A stretch of 64,000 nucleotides of DNA from NCBI GenBank assembly GCA_013416435.1, contig JACCEN010000005.1, forward strand, positions 1-64,000, given 5' to 3'. This DNA is from Alcaligenaceae bacterium. Lineage in GTDB: Bacteria > Pseudomonadota > Gammaproteobacteria > Burkholderiales > Burkholderiaceae_B. The stretch's first letter is position 1. Each line of letters starts with the position of its first letter. Shown piece after piece: positions 20,002 to 30,495 of the stretch. The position numbers and the translations under genes are program-made. The notes below the pieces were generated by a model. The model had not been told where the DNA came from, did no database searches, and saw nothing but the letters and a program-made list of their open reading frames with translations.

Positions 20002-20793
20002 GTGTTCAACGACGCCCGCTTCATCAACTTCATCGCGAACACGCTGGCGCTGCTGGCCGTGCTGGCCATGTTGTTGGGCGTCGTCGTCTGGATCAGCCAA
20101 CGGCCCTACTTTGCCATTTCGACCATCCAGATCGAGCCGATCGAAGCCGAAGGCCTGAGCTATGTGTCGCCGGCCAGTGTGAAAGCGACCATCGCGGGCA
20201 AGCTGGCGAGCAATTTTTTCTCGGTCGATCTGGACCGCACCCGCGAGCTGATCGAGACCGTGCCCTGGGTGCGCCATGCGCAGATCCGCCGTGTCTGGCC
20301 CGATTCCCTGCGGGTCCAGATAGAAGAACAGCAGCCGTTGGCCCTGTGGAACGAAGGCCAGATGATCAACACCTGGGGCGAGGCCTTCACGGCGAACCAG
20401 GGTGCACTGCCGGACAACGCCGAGCTGCCGCAGCTGAATGGGCCGGACAGCTCTGAGCGGCTGGTGGTGCAGCGCTACGCTGAAATCGCACGCTGGTTCG
20501 CGCCGCTCAACCTGCGTGTCCAGGAAGTCACCCTGAGCCCGCGCTATGCATGGGAAGTCACGCTGTCCGATGGCATGCGGCTTAGCCTGGGGCGCGATCC
20601 CGCAGCGGATGTGGCCGATCCGCACGGGCGTTCGGGCGCACTGCCTTTCGCCGCGCGCATCGAGCGGTTCGTCCAGGCCTGGCCGAAGCTGACCCAGCGG
20701 CTCGACGGCCGGGTGCTGAGCAGCGCCGATTTACGCTATTCCAACGGATTCGCCATTACGTTGGCCAATGTTTCCAATACCTCTTCGAAGTAA
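20002..20793 (+). CDS. ftsQ: Cell division protein FtsQ
   Basis: A bitopic inner membrane protein that links early and late divisome parts through FtsB and FtsL. 263 residues: short cytoplasmic segment, one membrane helix (about 12-35), a POTRA domain starting at FAISTIQIEPIEAEGLSYVSPASVK, then the FtsQ beta domain ending with DLRYSNGFAI. The start is a GTG at 20002 with AAGGAA about 7 nt upstream; no in-frame ATG precedes the membrane helix. Confidence 0.95.
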   Translation: MFNDARFINFIANTLALLAVLAMLLGVVVWISQRPYFAISTIQIEPIEAEGLSYVSPASVKATIAGKLASNFFSVDLDRTRELIETVPWVRHAQIRRVWPDSLRVQIEEQQPLALWNEGQMINTWGEAFTANQGALPDNAELPQLNGPDSSERLVVQRYAEIARWFAPLNLRVQEVTLSPRYAWEVTLSDGMRLSLGRDPAADVADPHGRSGALPFAARIERFVQAWPKLTQRLDGRVLSSADLRYSNGFAITLANVSNTSSK

Positions 20794-20805
20794 AAGACCA
20801 AGACT

Positions 20806-22032
20806 ATGACTCGTGACATCAAGGACCTGATCGTTGCACTCGACATCGGCACCAGCAAAGTGGTTGCCGTGGTGGCGGAGATCCTGCCGGAGGGGCGTTT
20901 CGAAGTGCTGGGCCTGGGGCAGCATGAGTCCCAGGGCATGCGCAAAGGCGTGGTGGTCAATATCGAATCGACCGTCAATTCCATCCAGCGCGCGCTGGAA
21001 GAGGCGGAGCTCATGGCCGACTGCAAGATACGCGAGGTCTATACGGGCATTGCGGGCAGCCATATCACGAGCTTCAACTCCAGCGGCATGGTGGCGGTCA
21101 AGGACAAGGAAGTCACCGCGGCCGATGTCGCGCGCGTCATCGAAACCGCCAAGGCCGTCAACATACCCACCGACCAACAGGTGCTGCATGTTCTGACACA
21201 GGAGTTCATCGTCGACTCCCAGGAAGACATCCGCGAGCCCATCGGCATGAGCGGATTGCGGCTCGAGGTGCGGGTGCACATCGTCACCGGCGCAGTGAGT
21301 GCCGCGCAGAACATCGTCAAATGCGTGCGTCGCTGCGGCCTGGAGGTGCAGGACCTGATCCTGCAGCCGCTGGCCTCCAGCCTGGCCTGCCTGACCGCGG
21401 ACGAGAAAGAGCTGGGTGTCGTCCTGGTCGATATCGGCGGCGGAACCACGGACGTCGCCATCTTCACGGGAGGCGCCATCCGCCACACGGCGGTCGTGCC
21501 CATCGCCGGAGACCAGATCACCAGCGACATCGCCGCCATGCTGCGTACGCCCACGCCGGATGCCGAGGAAATCAAGCTGCGTTTCGGTATCGCGAAGCAG
21601 GTGCTGGCAAGCGCGGACGAGCAGATCGAGGTTCCGGGCCTGGGAGACCGCCCCAACCGCCAGGTTAAACGCCAGGCGCTGGGCGCCGTGATCGAACCGC
21701 GCGTCGAGGAACTGTTCACCTTCGTTCAACAGATCGTGCGTGAGTCGGGCTATGAAGACCTGCTGTCGTCGGGCGTGGTCCTGACGGGCGGCACCGCGCT
21801 CATGCCCGGCATTGTGGAACTGGCCGAAGACGTTTTTTTGAAACCGGTGCGTGTCGCCGTGCCCGCCTACGAAGGCAGCCTGGCGGACGTCATGCACAAT
21901 CCGCGTTTCTCCACCGTGATGGGCCTGCTTGCCGAGGCCCGTCTTCAACGCGCGCGAGGGCGCAAGGTCGCCCAGCAGAAAGGCAGCTTCAAGACGCTGC
22001 TGGCGCGCATGAAGGAGTGGTTCATGAATTAG
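20806..22032 (+). CDS. ftsA: Cell division protein FtsA
   Basis: An actin-like ATPase that tethers FtsZ to the membrane and recruits later division proteins. 408 residues: DLIVALDIGTSKVVAVVAE (phosphate 1), the SHUT/1C domain, LVDIGGGTTDVAIF (phosphate 2), VVLTGGTALMPGI (adenosine). The C-terminal FKTLLARMKEWFMN is the amphipathic membrane-targeting helix. A 12-nt gap separates it from ftsQ. Confidence 0.97.
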   Translation: MTRDIKDLIVALDIGTSKVVAVVAEILPEGRFEVLGLGQHESQGMRKGVVVNIESTVNSIQRALEEAELMADCKIREVYTGIAGSHITSFNSSGMVAVKDKEVTAADVARVIETAKAVNIPTDQQVLHVLTQEFIVDSQEDIREPIGMSGLRLEVRVHIVTGAVSAAQNIVKCVRRCGLEVQDLILQPLASSLACLTADEKELGVVLVDIGGGTTDVAIFTGGAIRHTAVVPIAGDQITSDIAAMLRTPTPDAEEIKLRFGIAKQVLASADEQIEVPGLGDRPNRQVKRQALGAVIEPRVEELFTFVQQIVRESGYEDLLSSGVVLTGGTALMPGIVELAEDVFLKPVRVAVPAYEGSLADVMHNPRFSTVMGLLAEARLQRARGRKVAQQKGSFKTLLARMKEWFMN

Positions 22033-22201
22033 GGCCGATGGCCCTGATGGACAGGCGGCATAAGCCTGTTCACGGAGGCGTTTCAAATCAGGTGCGAGCA
22101 AAGACGGTTGGCATCTCCTTTGAAATCATTCCGGACAACAAGCAGTACTGGGGAATTTTTTAGTATTTGACAGTTTTTTTGGATATGTGAGGGAGTCCAT
22201 C
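22033..22201 (+). other. ftsA-ftsZ intergenic leader with hairpins
   Basis: Two short stems occur: GGGCC/GGCCC at 22032-22044, starting in the last base of the ftsA stop, and ACAGGC/GCCTGT at 22051-22069. A TTTCAAA...TTTGAAA inverted pair spans about 22081-22126. A TTGACA lies at 22167-22172, but no -10 box stands at the right distance. This is one of the few non-overlapping junctions in the cluster, so extra regulation of ftsZ here is plausible but unproven. Confidence 0.5.
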
Positions 22202-23374
22202 ATGATGAACTTTGAAATGCTCGATACCAGCGCCAACGGTACCGTAATTAAGGTAGTGGGTGTGGGCGGCGCCGGCGGCAACGCCGTGGCGCACATGATA
22301 CGTTCCGGTGTGCACGGCGTTGAATTCATCTGCGCCAACACCGATGCGCAGGCTTTGGCCACCAGCGAGGCACCGGTGCAGATCCGCCTGGGCCGTACTG
22401 GGCTGGGCGCGGGCGCGCGGCCCGAACAAGGGCGCGCAGCGGCGGAAACCGCACGCGAAGAAATCCGGGCGGCCCTGAATGGCGCCAACATGGTGTTCAT
22501 TACCGCCGGCATGGGCGGCGGCACGGGCACGGGTGCAGGTCCGGTGGTCGCCGAAGTGGCCAAGGAGCTTGGCATCCTGACGGTGGGCGTGGTCACCAAG
22601 CCCTTCATGTTTGAAGGCAACAAGCGCCTGAAAATGGCCGAGGACGGAATCGCCGAGCTGTCCAAGCACGTCCACTCCCTGATCGTGGTCCTCAATGAAA
22701 ATCTGTACGACCTCATGGACGAGGATGCGACTCAGGAAGACTGCTTCAAGGCGGCCGACGATGTCCTGCACAATGCGTGCGCGGGCATTGCCGAGATCAT
22801 CAATGTCGAAGGCAATGTGAACGTCGACTTCGAGGACGTCAAGACCATCATGGGCGAGCAGGGCCAGGCGATGATGGGAACATCGATCGCCGCGGGCGAG
22901 AATCGCGCCCGGGTTGCCGCCGAGCGGGCCATTGCGTGCCCGTTGCTGGAAGGCGTCGATCTGCATGGCGCACGCGGCATGCTGGTCAACATCACGGCCA
23001 GCCGCTCGCTGAAGATGCGCGAAACCCGCGAGATCATGGACACGATCCGTGGCTATGCCGCCGACGAGGCGACCATCGTCTTCGGTACGGCTTACGATGA
23101 GTCCATGGGCGAAAACCTGCGTGTCACGGTGGTCGCCACCGGTCTGGGCCGCAAGGAAGCGACACGTCCGCAACTGGTCCAGAACACGGCTGAAGAGCTG
23201 CGTACCGGCACTGACAACATGGCCCTGATGAGCGGCCACGATTTCAGCGGTTCGGCCGTGCCCGCGGTGATCCGCAATCCCCGCAGCCAGGCTTCCGCCC
23301 AAGTGCGCGCGCTTGAAACCGCAGGCATGGATCACTTCGACATTCCTGCTTTCCTGCGCAAACAGGCGGACTAA
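22202..23374 (+). CDS. ftsZ: Cell division GTPase FtsZ
   Basis: The tubulin homologue that polymerises into the Z ring. 390 residues: GVGGAGGNAVAHM near the N-terminus, the tubulin signature GGGTGTGAGP at 105-114, the T7 loop NVDFEDVKTIM, and the C-terminal peptide DIPAFLRKQAD that binds FtsA and ZipA. The ATG at 22202 follows GAGGGAG and is directly followed by a second ATG, typical for this family (MMNFEMLD). A GTG at 22187 in frame overlaps the ribosome binding site and is rejected. Confidence 0.98.
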   Translation: MMNFEMLDTSANGTVIKVVGVGGAGGNAVAHMIRSGVHGVEFICANTDAQALATSEAPVQIRLGRTGLGAGARPEQGRAAAETAREEIRAALNGANMVFITAGMGGGTGTGAGPVVAEVAKELGILTVGVVTKPFMFEGNKRLKMAEDGIAELSKHVHSLIVVLNENLYDLMDEDATQEDCFKAADDVLHNACAGIAEIINVEGNVNVDFEDVKTIMGEQGQAMMGTSIAAGENRARVAAERAIACPLLEGVDLHGARGMLVNITASRSLKMRETREIMDTIRGYAADEATIVFGTAYDESMGENLRVTVVATGLGRKEATRPQLVQNTAEELRTGTDNMALMSGHDFSGSAVPAVIRNPRSQASAQVRALETAGMDHFDIPAFLRKQAD

Positions 23375-23656
23375 CCACGGGGCCGATCGCTTCGCGGCCC
23401 TAGCATGTTGCCTGGTCGGTTAGCCAGGCGGCATGCCAAAGCCTCTCTCATGCCGGTCGGGCGGGAGCGACGCCCCGGCCGGGCCAACGATAGGCGCACT
23501 TTCCCTCGTTCCCCGGGAAGGTGCGCCGTCGATTCAGCAGGTGAATTGAAGCTGCTTGAAACACAAAAAAATAGTGGTTAACCCCTGATTCGGTTACACT
23601 GTCGGCGTCGGCTCGCTTGTGGAGCCAATAAGCGCTCGTCTCAATAAACGCAAAAC
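23375..23656 (+). other. ftsZ-lpxC intergenic region with three consecutive hairpins
   Basis: No gene. Three stems follow each other: 23403-23436 (GCATG..GCCTGG pairing CCAGGC..CATGC), 23453-23482 (CCGGTCGGGCG with CGCCCCGGCCGG, one bulge) and 23493-23527 (GGCGCACTTTCCC with GGGAAGGTGCGCC, one G-U type mismatch). None has a T-tract. Downstream AT-rich sequence with TACACT at 23595-23600 could hold an lpxC promoter, but I find no convincing -35. Confidence 0.6.
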
Positions 23657-24580
23657 ATGTTACGTCAACGCACCATTCAGAAACCCATCAGTACCAAAGG
23701 TGTAGGCCTGCATTCGGGCCGAAGGGTCGAAATCACCCTGCGCCCGGCAGCGCCCAATACCGGTATTGTGTTTCACCGCGTTGATCTCCCCGAAGTCGTC
23801 GATCTTCCGGCCAAGGCGGACCAGGTCGGCAACACACGCATGGCATCCGTCCTGCAGCAAGGAAACGTACGCGTTTCCACGGTCGAGCATCTCATGTCCG
23901 CGCTGGCGGGGCTGGGTGTCGATAACCTGCATGTCGATCTCACGGCCGAAGAAGTACCCATCATGGACGGCAGCGCCGGCACATTCGTGTACCTGCTCCG
24001 TTCGGCGGGCTTGCAGGAGCAAGCCGCTGCCAAGCAGTTTCTGAGGGTTTTGAAGCCCGTCGAAGTCCGGGAAGGCGAAGGCGACGACGCCAAATGGGCG
24101 CGCCTCGAACCCTACAACGGTTTCGCCTTGTCTTTCGGCATCGATTTCCATCATCCGGCCATCGACTCCACGGCGAATTTCGCCGAGGTCGATTTCGAAA
24201 AGGATTCTTACGTCAAGACCATCGCCCGGGCTCGCACCTTCGGTTTCGTCAGCGAGGTCGAAGCCTTGCGCGCAGCCGGCCTGGCGCGCGGCGGCAGCCT
24301 TGACAACGCCATCGTCATGGACGAATACCGCGTCCTGAATTCCGATGGCCTGCGCTACGACGACGAGTTCGTCAAGCACAAGATACTGGACGCCATCGGC
24401 GACCTGTATCTTATCGGCAAGCCCCTGGTTGCCCGCTATGTGGCGTGCAAGTCGGGGCACGGGCTGAACAACCAGCTGGCGCGCGCGCTGCTGGCTCAGC
24501 AGGATTGCTGGGAGCTCATCACCTATGAGTCCAGCGCGGCGGCGCCCAAGGCCTTCACGCATGAGTGGAAGCTGGCCTGA
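23657..24580 (+). CDS. lpxC: UDP-3-O-acyl-N-acetylglucosamine deacetylase LpxC
   Basis: The committed zinc-dependent step of lipid A synthesis. 307 residues with [17 protein letters not shown] at the start, the zinc histidine in [41 protein letters not shown], and the second zinc motif [12 protein letters not shown]. It ends the dcw cluster as in E. coli. The divergent-length 282-bp leader suggests its own promoter. The next gene (dciA-like) is convergent. Confidence 0.97.
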   Translation: MLRQRTIQKPISTKGVGLHSGRRVEITLRPAAPNTGIVFHRVDLPEVVDLPAKADQVGNTRMASVLQQGNVRVSTVEHLMSALAGLGVDNLHVDLTAEEVPIMDGSAGTFVYLLRSAGLQEQAAAKQFLRVLKPVEVREGEGDDAKWARLEPYNGFALSFGIDFHHPAIDSTANFAEVDFEKDSYVKTIARARTFGFVSEVEALRAAGLARGGSLDNAIVMDEYRVLNSDGLRYDDEFVKHKILDAIGDLYLIGKPLVARYVACKSGHGLNNQLARALLAQQDCWELITYESSAAAPKAFTHEWKLA

Positions 24581-24614
24581 TCGGCCAGGCACCGCCCGTC
24601 CGCTCGTTCCGATT

Positions 24615-25091
24615 TCACTTCCGATGATGGTCCAGCAGGCGCCCTATGGCGTTTGCCAAGGGGCCAGGGCGCAGATTGTGCCGCAACTCAGCGAACGCCG
24701 CCAAGGCTGAATCACCCAGCGGGACGACTTCACGGGGGGCTGGTTTTGTCTCGTTTCGCCAGGGCCTGGCTTGAACCTTCACGATGATTTCGTTAAGGTT
24801 CGAGCCGTTGTCGGCCAGCAGGCGCACGATGGTCGGCGCAAGCTGCCTGAGCTTGGACGCATAGGCGGCGCTGGGAACTGTCAGGGTGATTTGTTGTCTT
24901 TCTATACGCGCCACCTTGCACACCTGTGCCAGGGCGGGCGGCAGGGCCTGCTTGGCGAACTGCTCGATCTGCAGGAGATAGCGCGCCGTCGCCATCACCT
25001 GCGCGCCTCGCTGGTCGCCATCCAGCCATTGCACAGCCAGCGAAGCGGGCTGGACAGTGCCGGAGCGGTGGCGGAAGCTGGGTCGGTTCAT
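24615..25091 (-). CDS. DciA-like protein (DUF721)
   Basis: A 158-residue protein whose central part (WLDGDQRGAQVMATARYLLQIEQFAKQALPPALAQVCKVARIERQQITLTVPSAAYASKLRQL) fits DUF721/DciA. DciA is the helicase operator that loads replicative DnaB in bacteria lacking DnaC. The C-terminal half is low in conservation. In many proteobacteria this gene sits next to secA and an M23 peptidase gene, as here. It is divergent from the M23 gene with only 30 bp between starts. Confidence 0.85.
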   Translation of the reverse strand: MNRPSFRHRSGTVQPASLAVQWLDGDQRGAQVMATARYLLQIEQFAKQALPPALAQVCKVARIERQQITLTVPSAAYASKLRQLAPTIVRLLADNGSNLNEIIVKVQARPWRNETKPAPREVVPLGDSALAAFAELRHNLRPGPLANAIGRLLDHHRK

Positions 25092-25121
25092 GCGGGTCCT
25101 GCGGTTTTATGAGAAAAGTTT

Positions 25122-26087
25122 ATGCGAAGCAAGCATGTTGATTCTAACGCCAAGAGATTGAAAACGGCATTCACCGCCATGGCGGTGCTGTGCGCCATGG
25201 GCGTGTCGGCCGCGGCCGGCGCCTGGGTGCAGTCGCGGGTGGACAAGAAGCCGGTGCTCAGCGCCGAGCAGGAACAGGTGATCACCGAGCAAGTCAGCCG
25301 GGATTCCGCCTATTTGCGGCAAAACGTGAACCAGCTTGCCTCCAAGGTGGGCGACTTGCAGGCGCGGCTCATCGCCATGGACGGCCTGGGCAAGCGGGTG
25401 GCCGAAGCGGCGGGCGTGGCATATACCGACCCCGAGGTCGCGGCCACGCTCGATCAGTCCACGCTGCCGCCCATCATGGATGACATTGGCGGCGATCAAG
25501 GCGCCGCCTGGTCTGCCGAAGGGCTGGGCCGGCAGGTTGATCTGTTGGCGCAGCGCATTTCAGATCAGAAGGATTGGCTGTCCATGCTCGATCTGGTGCT
25601 GACCAGGCGCACCGGGGTCGAGGCCAGCCTGCCGACGCTGCAGCCGGTCGATTACCCCTACCTCAGCTCTTCGTTCGGGTGGCGGCGCCATCCGGTGACG
25701 GGTCGCCATACCATGCACGAGGGTCTCGATTTTGCCGCGCCGAAGGGTACGCCCATACATGCCGCCTCGGGTGGCGTGGTAACGGAAGCCCGCTACGTGC
25801 CGGGCTATGGCAAGATGGTCGAGATCAATCATGGCAATGGGCTGGTCACGCGCTACGCGCATGCGTCGTCCATCAACGTCAAGCTGGGTGACTTGATCGA
25901 AAAAGGGCAGATGATCGCCAGGGTGGGGTCCACCGGGCGATCCACCGGACCGCATCTGCATTTCGAAGTCCGGATGGCCGGCCACCCGCTGGACCCCACG
26001 CTCTTCTTCTCCCGGCCGGAAGCATCCGACCAGCTCGTCGCGGACGCCGGCGGCAAGCCGGAACCCCTAGTCGCTCAGGTGCGTTAA
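25122..26087 (+). CDS. Membrane-anchored M23 metallopeptidase (LytM domain)
   Basis: A 321-residue periplasmic protein: N-terminal membrane anchor (about 13-36), a helical, probably coiled-coil stretch (about 48-90), and a C-terminal LytM/M23 domain. The zinc site is complete: His199 and Asp203 in HEGLDF, and His278/His280 in HLHFE. It is thus probably an active endopeptidase on peptidoglycan cross-links rather than an inactive EnvC/NlpD-type activator. It lies between the dciA-like gene and secA, a common betaproteobacterial arrangement. Confidence 0.93.
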   Translation: MRSKHVDSNAKRLKTAFTAMAVLCAMGVSAAAGAWVQSRVDKKPVLSAEQEQVITEQVSRDSAYLRQNVNQLASKVGDLQARLIAMDGLGKRVAEAAGVAYTDPEVAATLDQSTLPPIMDDIGGDQGAAWSAEGLGRQVDLLAQRISDQKDWLSMLDLVLTRRTGVEASLPTLQPVDYPYLSSSFGWRRHPVTGRHTMHEGLDFAAPKGTPIHAASGGVVTEARYVPGYGKMVEINHGNGLVTRYAHASSINVKLGDLIEKGQMIARVGSTGRSTGPHLHFEVRMAGHPLDPTLFFSRPEASDQLVADAGGKPEPLVAQVR

Positions 26088-26183
26088 ACTGTATCGTTTT
26101 CCTGCGGTATAACAACCGCCAACCTAGAACAGACGAGCAAGAGGGTCCGCGCAAGATGGCGGTCCTTCATGGACGACAGAAGA

Positions 26184-28913
26184 ATGGTTTCTCTGCTAAA
26201 AAAGCTTATCGGCAGTCGTAACGACCGCATACTGAAGCAGTACCGCAAGCAAGTGGCGCAAATCAATGCGCTCGAACCCAGCATGGCGGCTTTGTCGGAT
26301 GAAGCCCTTGCCGCCAAAACCAGCGAATTCCGTGAAAAACTGGCCGGGGGAAGCGGTCTCGACGACCTGTTGCCCGAAGCGTTCGCCGTGGTCCGCGAGG
26401 GCAGCAAGCGTGTATTCGGCATGCGCCACTTCGACGTCCAGCTTATGGGCGCCATTGCGCTGCACAACGGCAAGATCGCTGAAATGCGCACGGGCGAAGG
26501 CAAGACGCTCATGGCTACGCTTGCAGTCTATCTCAATGCGTTGGCCGGGAAGGGCGTGCACGTCGTCACCGTCAACGATTACCTCGCCAGGCGCGATGCC
26601 GAATGGATGGGGCGTCTTTATCGGTTCCTGGGCATGAGCGTGGGCGTCGTGGTTCCGCAGCAGGAAAACGAAGAAAAAAGGGCCGCCTACCAGGCCGACA
26701 TCACCTACGGCACCAACAACGAATACGGCTTCGACTATCTGCGCGACAACATGGAATATCGCGCGGAAGACCGGCGCCAGCGCCCGTTGTTCTATGCGAT
26801 CGTCGACGAGGTCGACTCTATTCTGATCGACGAGGCGCGTACGCCGCTGATCATTTCGGGCCAGGCTGAAGACAACACCGACCTGTATGTGCGCATGAAC
26901 GCGGTCCCGCCGCTGCTGATGCGCATGGCTTCCGAGCCCAAGCCGCACGAGCCCGAGCCCGAAGGCGACTTCTGGGTCGACGAAAAAGGCCAGCAAGTCC
27001 ATCTGTCCGAAGCCGGGCAGATCAAGGCGGAGCAGGTCATGATCAGCAAGGGCCTGCTGAAGGACGGCGAGTCCCTGTACGATCCGCGCAATATATCCCT
27101 GGTCCATCATCTGATGGTGGCATTGCGGGCCCATAACCTATTCTTCCGCGACCAGCAATACGTGGTTCAGAACGGCGAAATCGTCATCGTCGACGAATTC
27201 ACCGGCCGGCTCATGGTGGGCCGCCGCTGGTCCGACGGCCTGCATCAGGCCGTCGAGGCAAAGGAAGGCGTCAGCATCCAGAACGAAAACCAGACGCTGG
27301 CCTCGATCACCTTCCAGAACTATTTCCGCATGTATTCCAAGCTGGCGGGCATGACCGGAACGGCGGATACCGAAGCCTACGAATTCCAGGAAATCTACGG
27401 CCTGGAAACCGTCATCATCCCCACCAACCGGCCCATGGCGCGCGCGGACCAGAATGACCAGGTCTTCAAGACCGACGCTGAAAAATACAACGCCATTCTC
27501 GCCGACATCAAGGACTGCCACGAGCGTGGCCAGCCGGTGCTGGTCGGCACCACCAGCATCGAGAACTCCGAACTTCTGTCGGGCCTGCTGAACAAGGCCA
27601 AGCTGCCTCACCAGGTGCTCAATGCCAAGCAGCATGCCCGCGAAGCGGAAATCGTGGCCGAAGCCGGCAAGCCGGGCCACATTACCATCGCCACCAACAT
27701 GGCGGGCCGCGGCACCGACATCGTTCTGGGCGGAAGCGTCGAGAAGCAGATCGACCTCGTCCGTGCCGACGAGTCTCTTTCCCCAGAAGCAAAAGAAGCC
27801 AAGATCGAGTCCATCAAGACGGCTTGGGCACCCGACAACGCAGCCGTCAAGGCGGCGGGCGGCCTGCGCATCATCGGCACCGAGCGGCACGAGTCGCGCC
27901 GCATCGACAACCAACTGCGCGGCCGCGCGGGACGCCAGGGCGACCCGGGCTCCTCACGGTTCTATCTTTCGCTCGAAGACTCCTTGATGCGCATCTTCGC
28001 GGGTGACCGCGTGCGCTCCATCATGGAGCGCCTGCGTTTGCCCGAAGGCGAACCCATCGAGGCCAAGATGGTGTCCCGTTCGATCGAGTCGGCGCAGCGC
28101 AAGGTCGAAGCCCGCAACTTCGATATCCGCAAGCAGTTGCTCGAGTACGACGACGTCTCCAATGACCAGCGCAAGGTGCTGTATACGCAGCGCAACGAAG
28201 TGCTCGAATCCAGCAATGTGTCCGACACCATCGCCAATCTCCGCCTGGCGGCCATCGAAGAGCAGTTCCGCGCCTATATTCCAGCGGAGTCCGTGGAAGA
28301 CCAATGGGACGTGCCCGGCCTGCAGGCAGCGCTCGAGAGCGAATGGCAGATCTCCATGCCCTTGACCGAGATGCTCGAAAAGGAGCCCAGCCTGACCGAC
28401 GACGACTTGCTCGATCGGGTGCAGGAAGAGGCGAATCGCCTTTATCAGGCCAAGGTCGACCTGGTGGGGCTGGAAGGATGGGCGCCTTTCGAGCGCGCCG
28501 TGCTGCTGCAGGCCATCGATACGCACTGGCGCAATCACTTGTCGGCGCTTGACCACTTGCGCCAAGGCATACATTTGCGCGGCTATGCCCAGAAGGATCC
28601 GAAGCAGGAGTACAAGCGCGAAGCCTTCGAACTGTTTTCCGACATGCTCGATCGCGTGCGCAACGAAGTCGTGCGCGTGCTCATGACAGTCAAGATCCAG
28701 TCGCCGGAGCAGGTCGAGGTCGCCGAGTCCGAGCCCAAGCTCGAAAACGTCAGCTACCACCATTCGGACTACGACGCCGCACTGAGCGGTGAGGATCCGG
28801 GCATCGCGTCGTCTCCCGCCTCAGGCCAGGCCGTCCCGAAAGTCGGCCGCAACGATCCTTGCCCATGCGGCAGCGGCAAGAAGTACAAACACTGCCATGG
28901 GAAGCTTGCCTGA
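26184..28913 (+). CDS. secA: Preprotein translocase ATPase SecA
   Basis: The motor that drives proteins through SecYEG. 909 residues: Walker [12 protein letters not shown] near 101, [53 protein letters not shown], and the C-terminal zinc-binding [14 protein letters not shown] that contacts SecB. The ATG at 26184 gives the normal family start [15 protein letters not shown]; an in-frame ATG at 26169 adds five residues not seen in relatives. No SecM-type arrest peptide is present upstream. Confidence 0.97.
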   Translation: MVSLLKKLIGSRNDRILKQYRKQVAQINALEPSMAALSDEALAAKTSEFREKLAGGSGLDDLLPEAFAVVREGSKRVFGMRHFDVQLMGAIALHNGKIAEMRTGEGKTLMATLAVYLNALAGKGVHVVTVNDYLARRDAEWMGRLYRFLGMSVGVVVPQQENEEKRAAYQADITYGTNNEYGFDYLRDNMEYRAEDRRQRPLFYAIVDEVDSILIDEARTPLIISGQAEDNTDLYVRMNAVPPLLMRMASEPKPHEPEPEGDFWVDEKGQQVHLSEAGQIKAEQVMISKGLLKDGESLYDPRNISLVHHLMVALRAHNLFFRDQQYVVQNGEIVIVDEFTGRLMVGRRWSDGLHQAVEAKEGVSIQNENQTLASITFQNYFRMYSKLAGMTGTADTEAYEFQEIYGLETVIIPTNRPMARADQNDQVFKTDAEKYNAILADIKDCHERGQPVLVGTTSIENSELLSGLLNKAKLPHQVLNAKQHAREAEIVAEAGKPGHITIATNMAGRGTDIVLGGSVEKQIDLVRADESLSPEAKEAKIESIKTAWAPDNAAVKAAGGLRIIGTERHESRRIDNQLRGRAGRQGDPGSSRFYLSLEDSLMRIFAGDRVRSIMERLRLPEGEPIEAKMVSRSIESAQRKVEARNFDIRKQLLEYDDVSNDQRKVLYTQRNEVLESSNVSDTIANLRLAAIEEQFRAYIPAESVEDQWDVPGLQAALESEWQISMPLTEMLEKEPSLTDDDLLDRVQEEANRLYQAKVDLVGLEGWAPFERAVLLQAIDTHWRNHLSALDHLRQGIHLRGYAQKDPKQEYKREAFELFSDMLDRVRNEVVRVLMTVKIQSPEQVEVAESEPKLENVSYHHSDYDAALSGEDPGIASSPASGQAVPKVGRNDPCPCGSGKKYKHCHGKLA

Positions 28914-28923
28914 TTCAGGGGTG

Positions 28924-28997
28924 GGGGTCAGATCTCATGCGGGGTCTGACCCCTGGACAGGCTTTGAGGGGTCAGACCCCGTACGGGGTCTGACCCC
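28924..28997. repeat. Two palindromic repeat copies between secA and mgtE
   Basis: Copies at 28924-28953 (left arm degenerate: GGGGTCAGATCTC) and 28968-28997 (perfect, GTAC core). They occupy the convergent gap and end 5 bp before the mgtE stop codon. Confidence 0.95.
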
Positions 28998-29002
28998 ATG
29001 CG

Positions 29003-30481
29003 TTATATCAGGAAGACTGTCGCCAGCCCAAGGAAGATGAAGAATCCGAGCGAGTCGGTGGCGAAGGTCAGGAGCACCGACGAGCCGACGGCGGGGTCCT
29101 TGCCGAAGCGGTCGCGCAGTATCGGAATGAGCACGCCCAGCGCGGCGCCGATCAGCATATTGAAGATCATGGCCGCCATCATGACGGCCGCGATGGCGAA
29201 AGACCCGGAAATGGCCCAGGCGAAGACGGCGGCCACCATGCTGCCACAGGCGCCCACCAGGAAGGTGACGGTAAGCTCGCGCTTGACCAGTTGCCAGGCG
29301 TTGCCGCCGGTGACCCTTCCCACGGCCAGGGCACGGATGATCATCGTCATGGTCTGATTGCCCGAGTTGCCGCCTATCCCCGCCACGATGGACATCAGGA
29401 ACGCCAGGATCACGATGTGGCTGACCGTGTTTTCGAAGCGGGATGCGACTACGGAAGCGATGGAGGCGGTGCAGAGATTCACGAGCAGCCATGGCGCGCG
29501 GTTGCGCAAGGCGTCGAGCACCGGCGCGAAAATGTCCTCTTCCTGCAGGCCCGCCCGGGACAAGGCTTGTTCCTGGGAGTCTTCCTGGATCACGTCCACG
29601 ACTTCTGCGATGGTGACGCGGCCGATGAGGCGCCCCTGATCGTCCACGACGGGAGCGGAGACGAGATCGTAGCGCTCGAAGGCGCCGGCGGCGTCCGCAT
29701 CGGAGTCCAGCGGATTGAGGGCCAGGTAGTCGGTGGTCATCACTTCCGACACCTGGGTTTCAGGATCCTGAACCAGCAGCGTCGAGACGGGCAGCGTGCC
29801 TTGCAAGCGGTCCTGGCGGTCCACGACGAAAATCTGATCGGTGTGATCGGGCAATTGCTGCAGGCGGCGCAGATAGCGCAATACGACCTCGAGGGAGACG
29901 TCCTCGCGCACCCTTACCATCTCGAAGTCCATGATCGCGCCCACGGTGTCTTCGGGATAGCCCATGGCTTCGAGCAACTGTGCGCGCTCTTCGTCGGTCA
30001 GGCCCTTCTGTACCTCGGCCACGACGTCGGGGGGCAGGTCGGGCACCAGGTCGGCGATCTCGTCGGCATCCATGGTGCCGGTGGCGGCGATCAGGTCCTG
30101 ATGATCCATGGATTCGATCAGGGATTCGCGCGCCCAGTCGTCGACCTCGAGCAGGACGTCCGCATCGTGCTCGGCGCTGACCAGCTGCCAGACGGCCTGC
30201 CGCTCGTGGACGGGAAGCGATTCGAGAATGAAGGCGATGTCGGCCGGATGCAGGTCGTTGACGATCGCCCGTATTTCGTTTTCGTGCTGCCGGTGCAGCA
30301 GTCCTTCCAGCAGATTGGATTTGTCGTCTTCTTCGTACTGTCGATGCGCCAGCGCCTCGACGACTTCCTGGCGCTTCAGGATGCTCTGCAGGCGCTGCAA
30401 GGCCTGCTGGGCATCTTCAGGATCAAGGCGGCGCGGAATGATAATGGGCGCGCTTTCGGCCTGAACTACGGGCTCCGACAT
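29003..30481 (-). CDS. mgtE: Magnesium transporter MgtE
   Basis: A dimeric inner membrane Mg2+ channel gated by its own cytosolic domains. 492 residues: N-terminal helical MgtE_N domain (about 30-170) with HPADIAFILESLP, paired CBS domains (about 180-300; VDRQDRLQGTLPVSTLL and VVDDQGRLIGRVTIAEVVDVI), a plug helix, and five membrane helices with the pore signature GIGGNSGNQTMTMIIRALA near 388. It follows the yciA-like gene by 14 bp on the same strand. No M-box riboswitch is evident upstream. Confidence 0.95.
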   Translation of the reverse strand: MSEPVVQAESAPIIIPRRLDPEDAQQALQRLQSILKRQEVVEALAHRQYEEDDKSNLLEGLLHRQHENEIRAIVNDLHPADIAFILESLPVHERQAVWQLVSAEHDADVLLEVDDWARESLIESMDHQDLIAATGTMDADEIADLVPDLPPDVVAEVQKGLTDEERAQLLEAMGYPEDTVGAIMDFEMVRVREDVSLEVVLRYLRRLQQLPDHTDQIFVVDRQDRLQGTLPVSTLLVQDPETQVSEVMTTDYLALNPLDSDADAAGAFERYDLVSAPVVDDQGRLIGRVTIAEVVDVIQEDSQEQALSRAGLQEEDIFAPVLDALRNRAPWLLVNLCTASIASVVASRFENTVSHIVILAFLMSIVAGIGGNSGNQTMTMIIRALAVGRVTGGNAWQLVKRELTVTFLVGACGSMVAAVFAWAISGSFAIAAVMMAAMIFNMLIGAALGVLIPILRDRFGKDPAVGSSVLLTFATDSLGFFIFLGLATVFLI

Positions 30482-30495
30482 AGGCGAACCTTGAA

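Noticed and set aside
25122-26183. SecM-type secretion monitor upstream of secA
   Set aside because: The upstream gene is an M23 peptidase with a complete zinc site and no arrest motif near its C-terminus.
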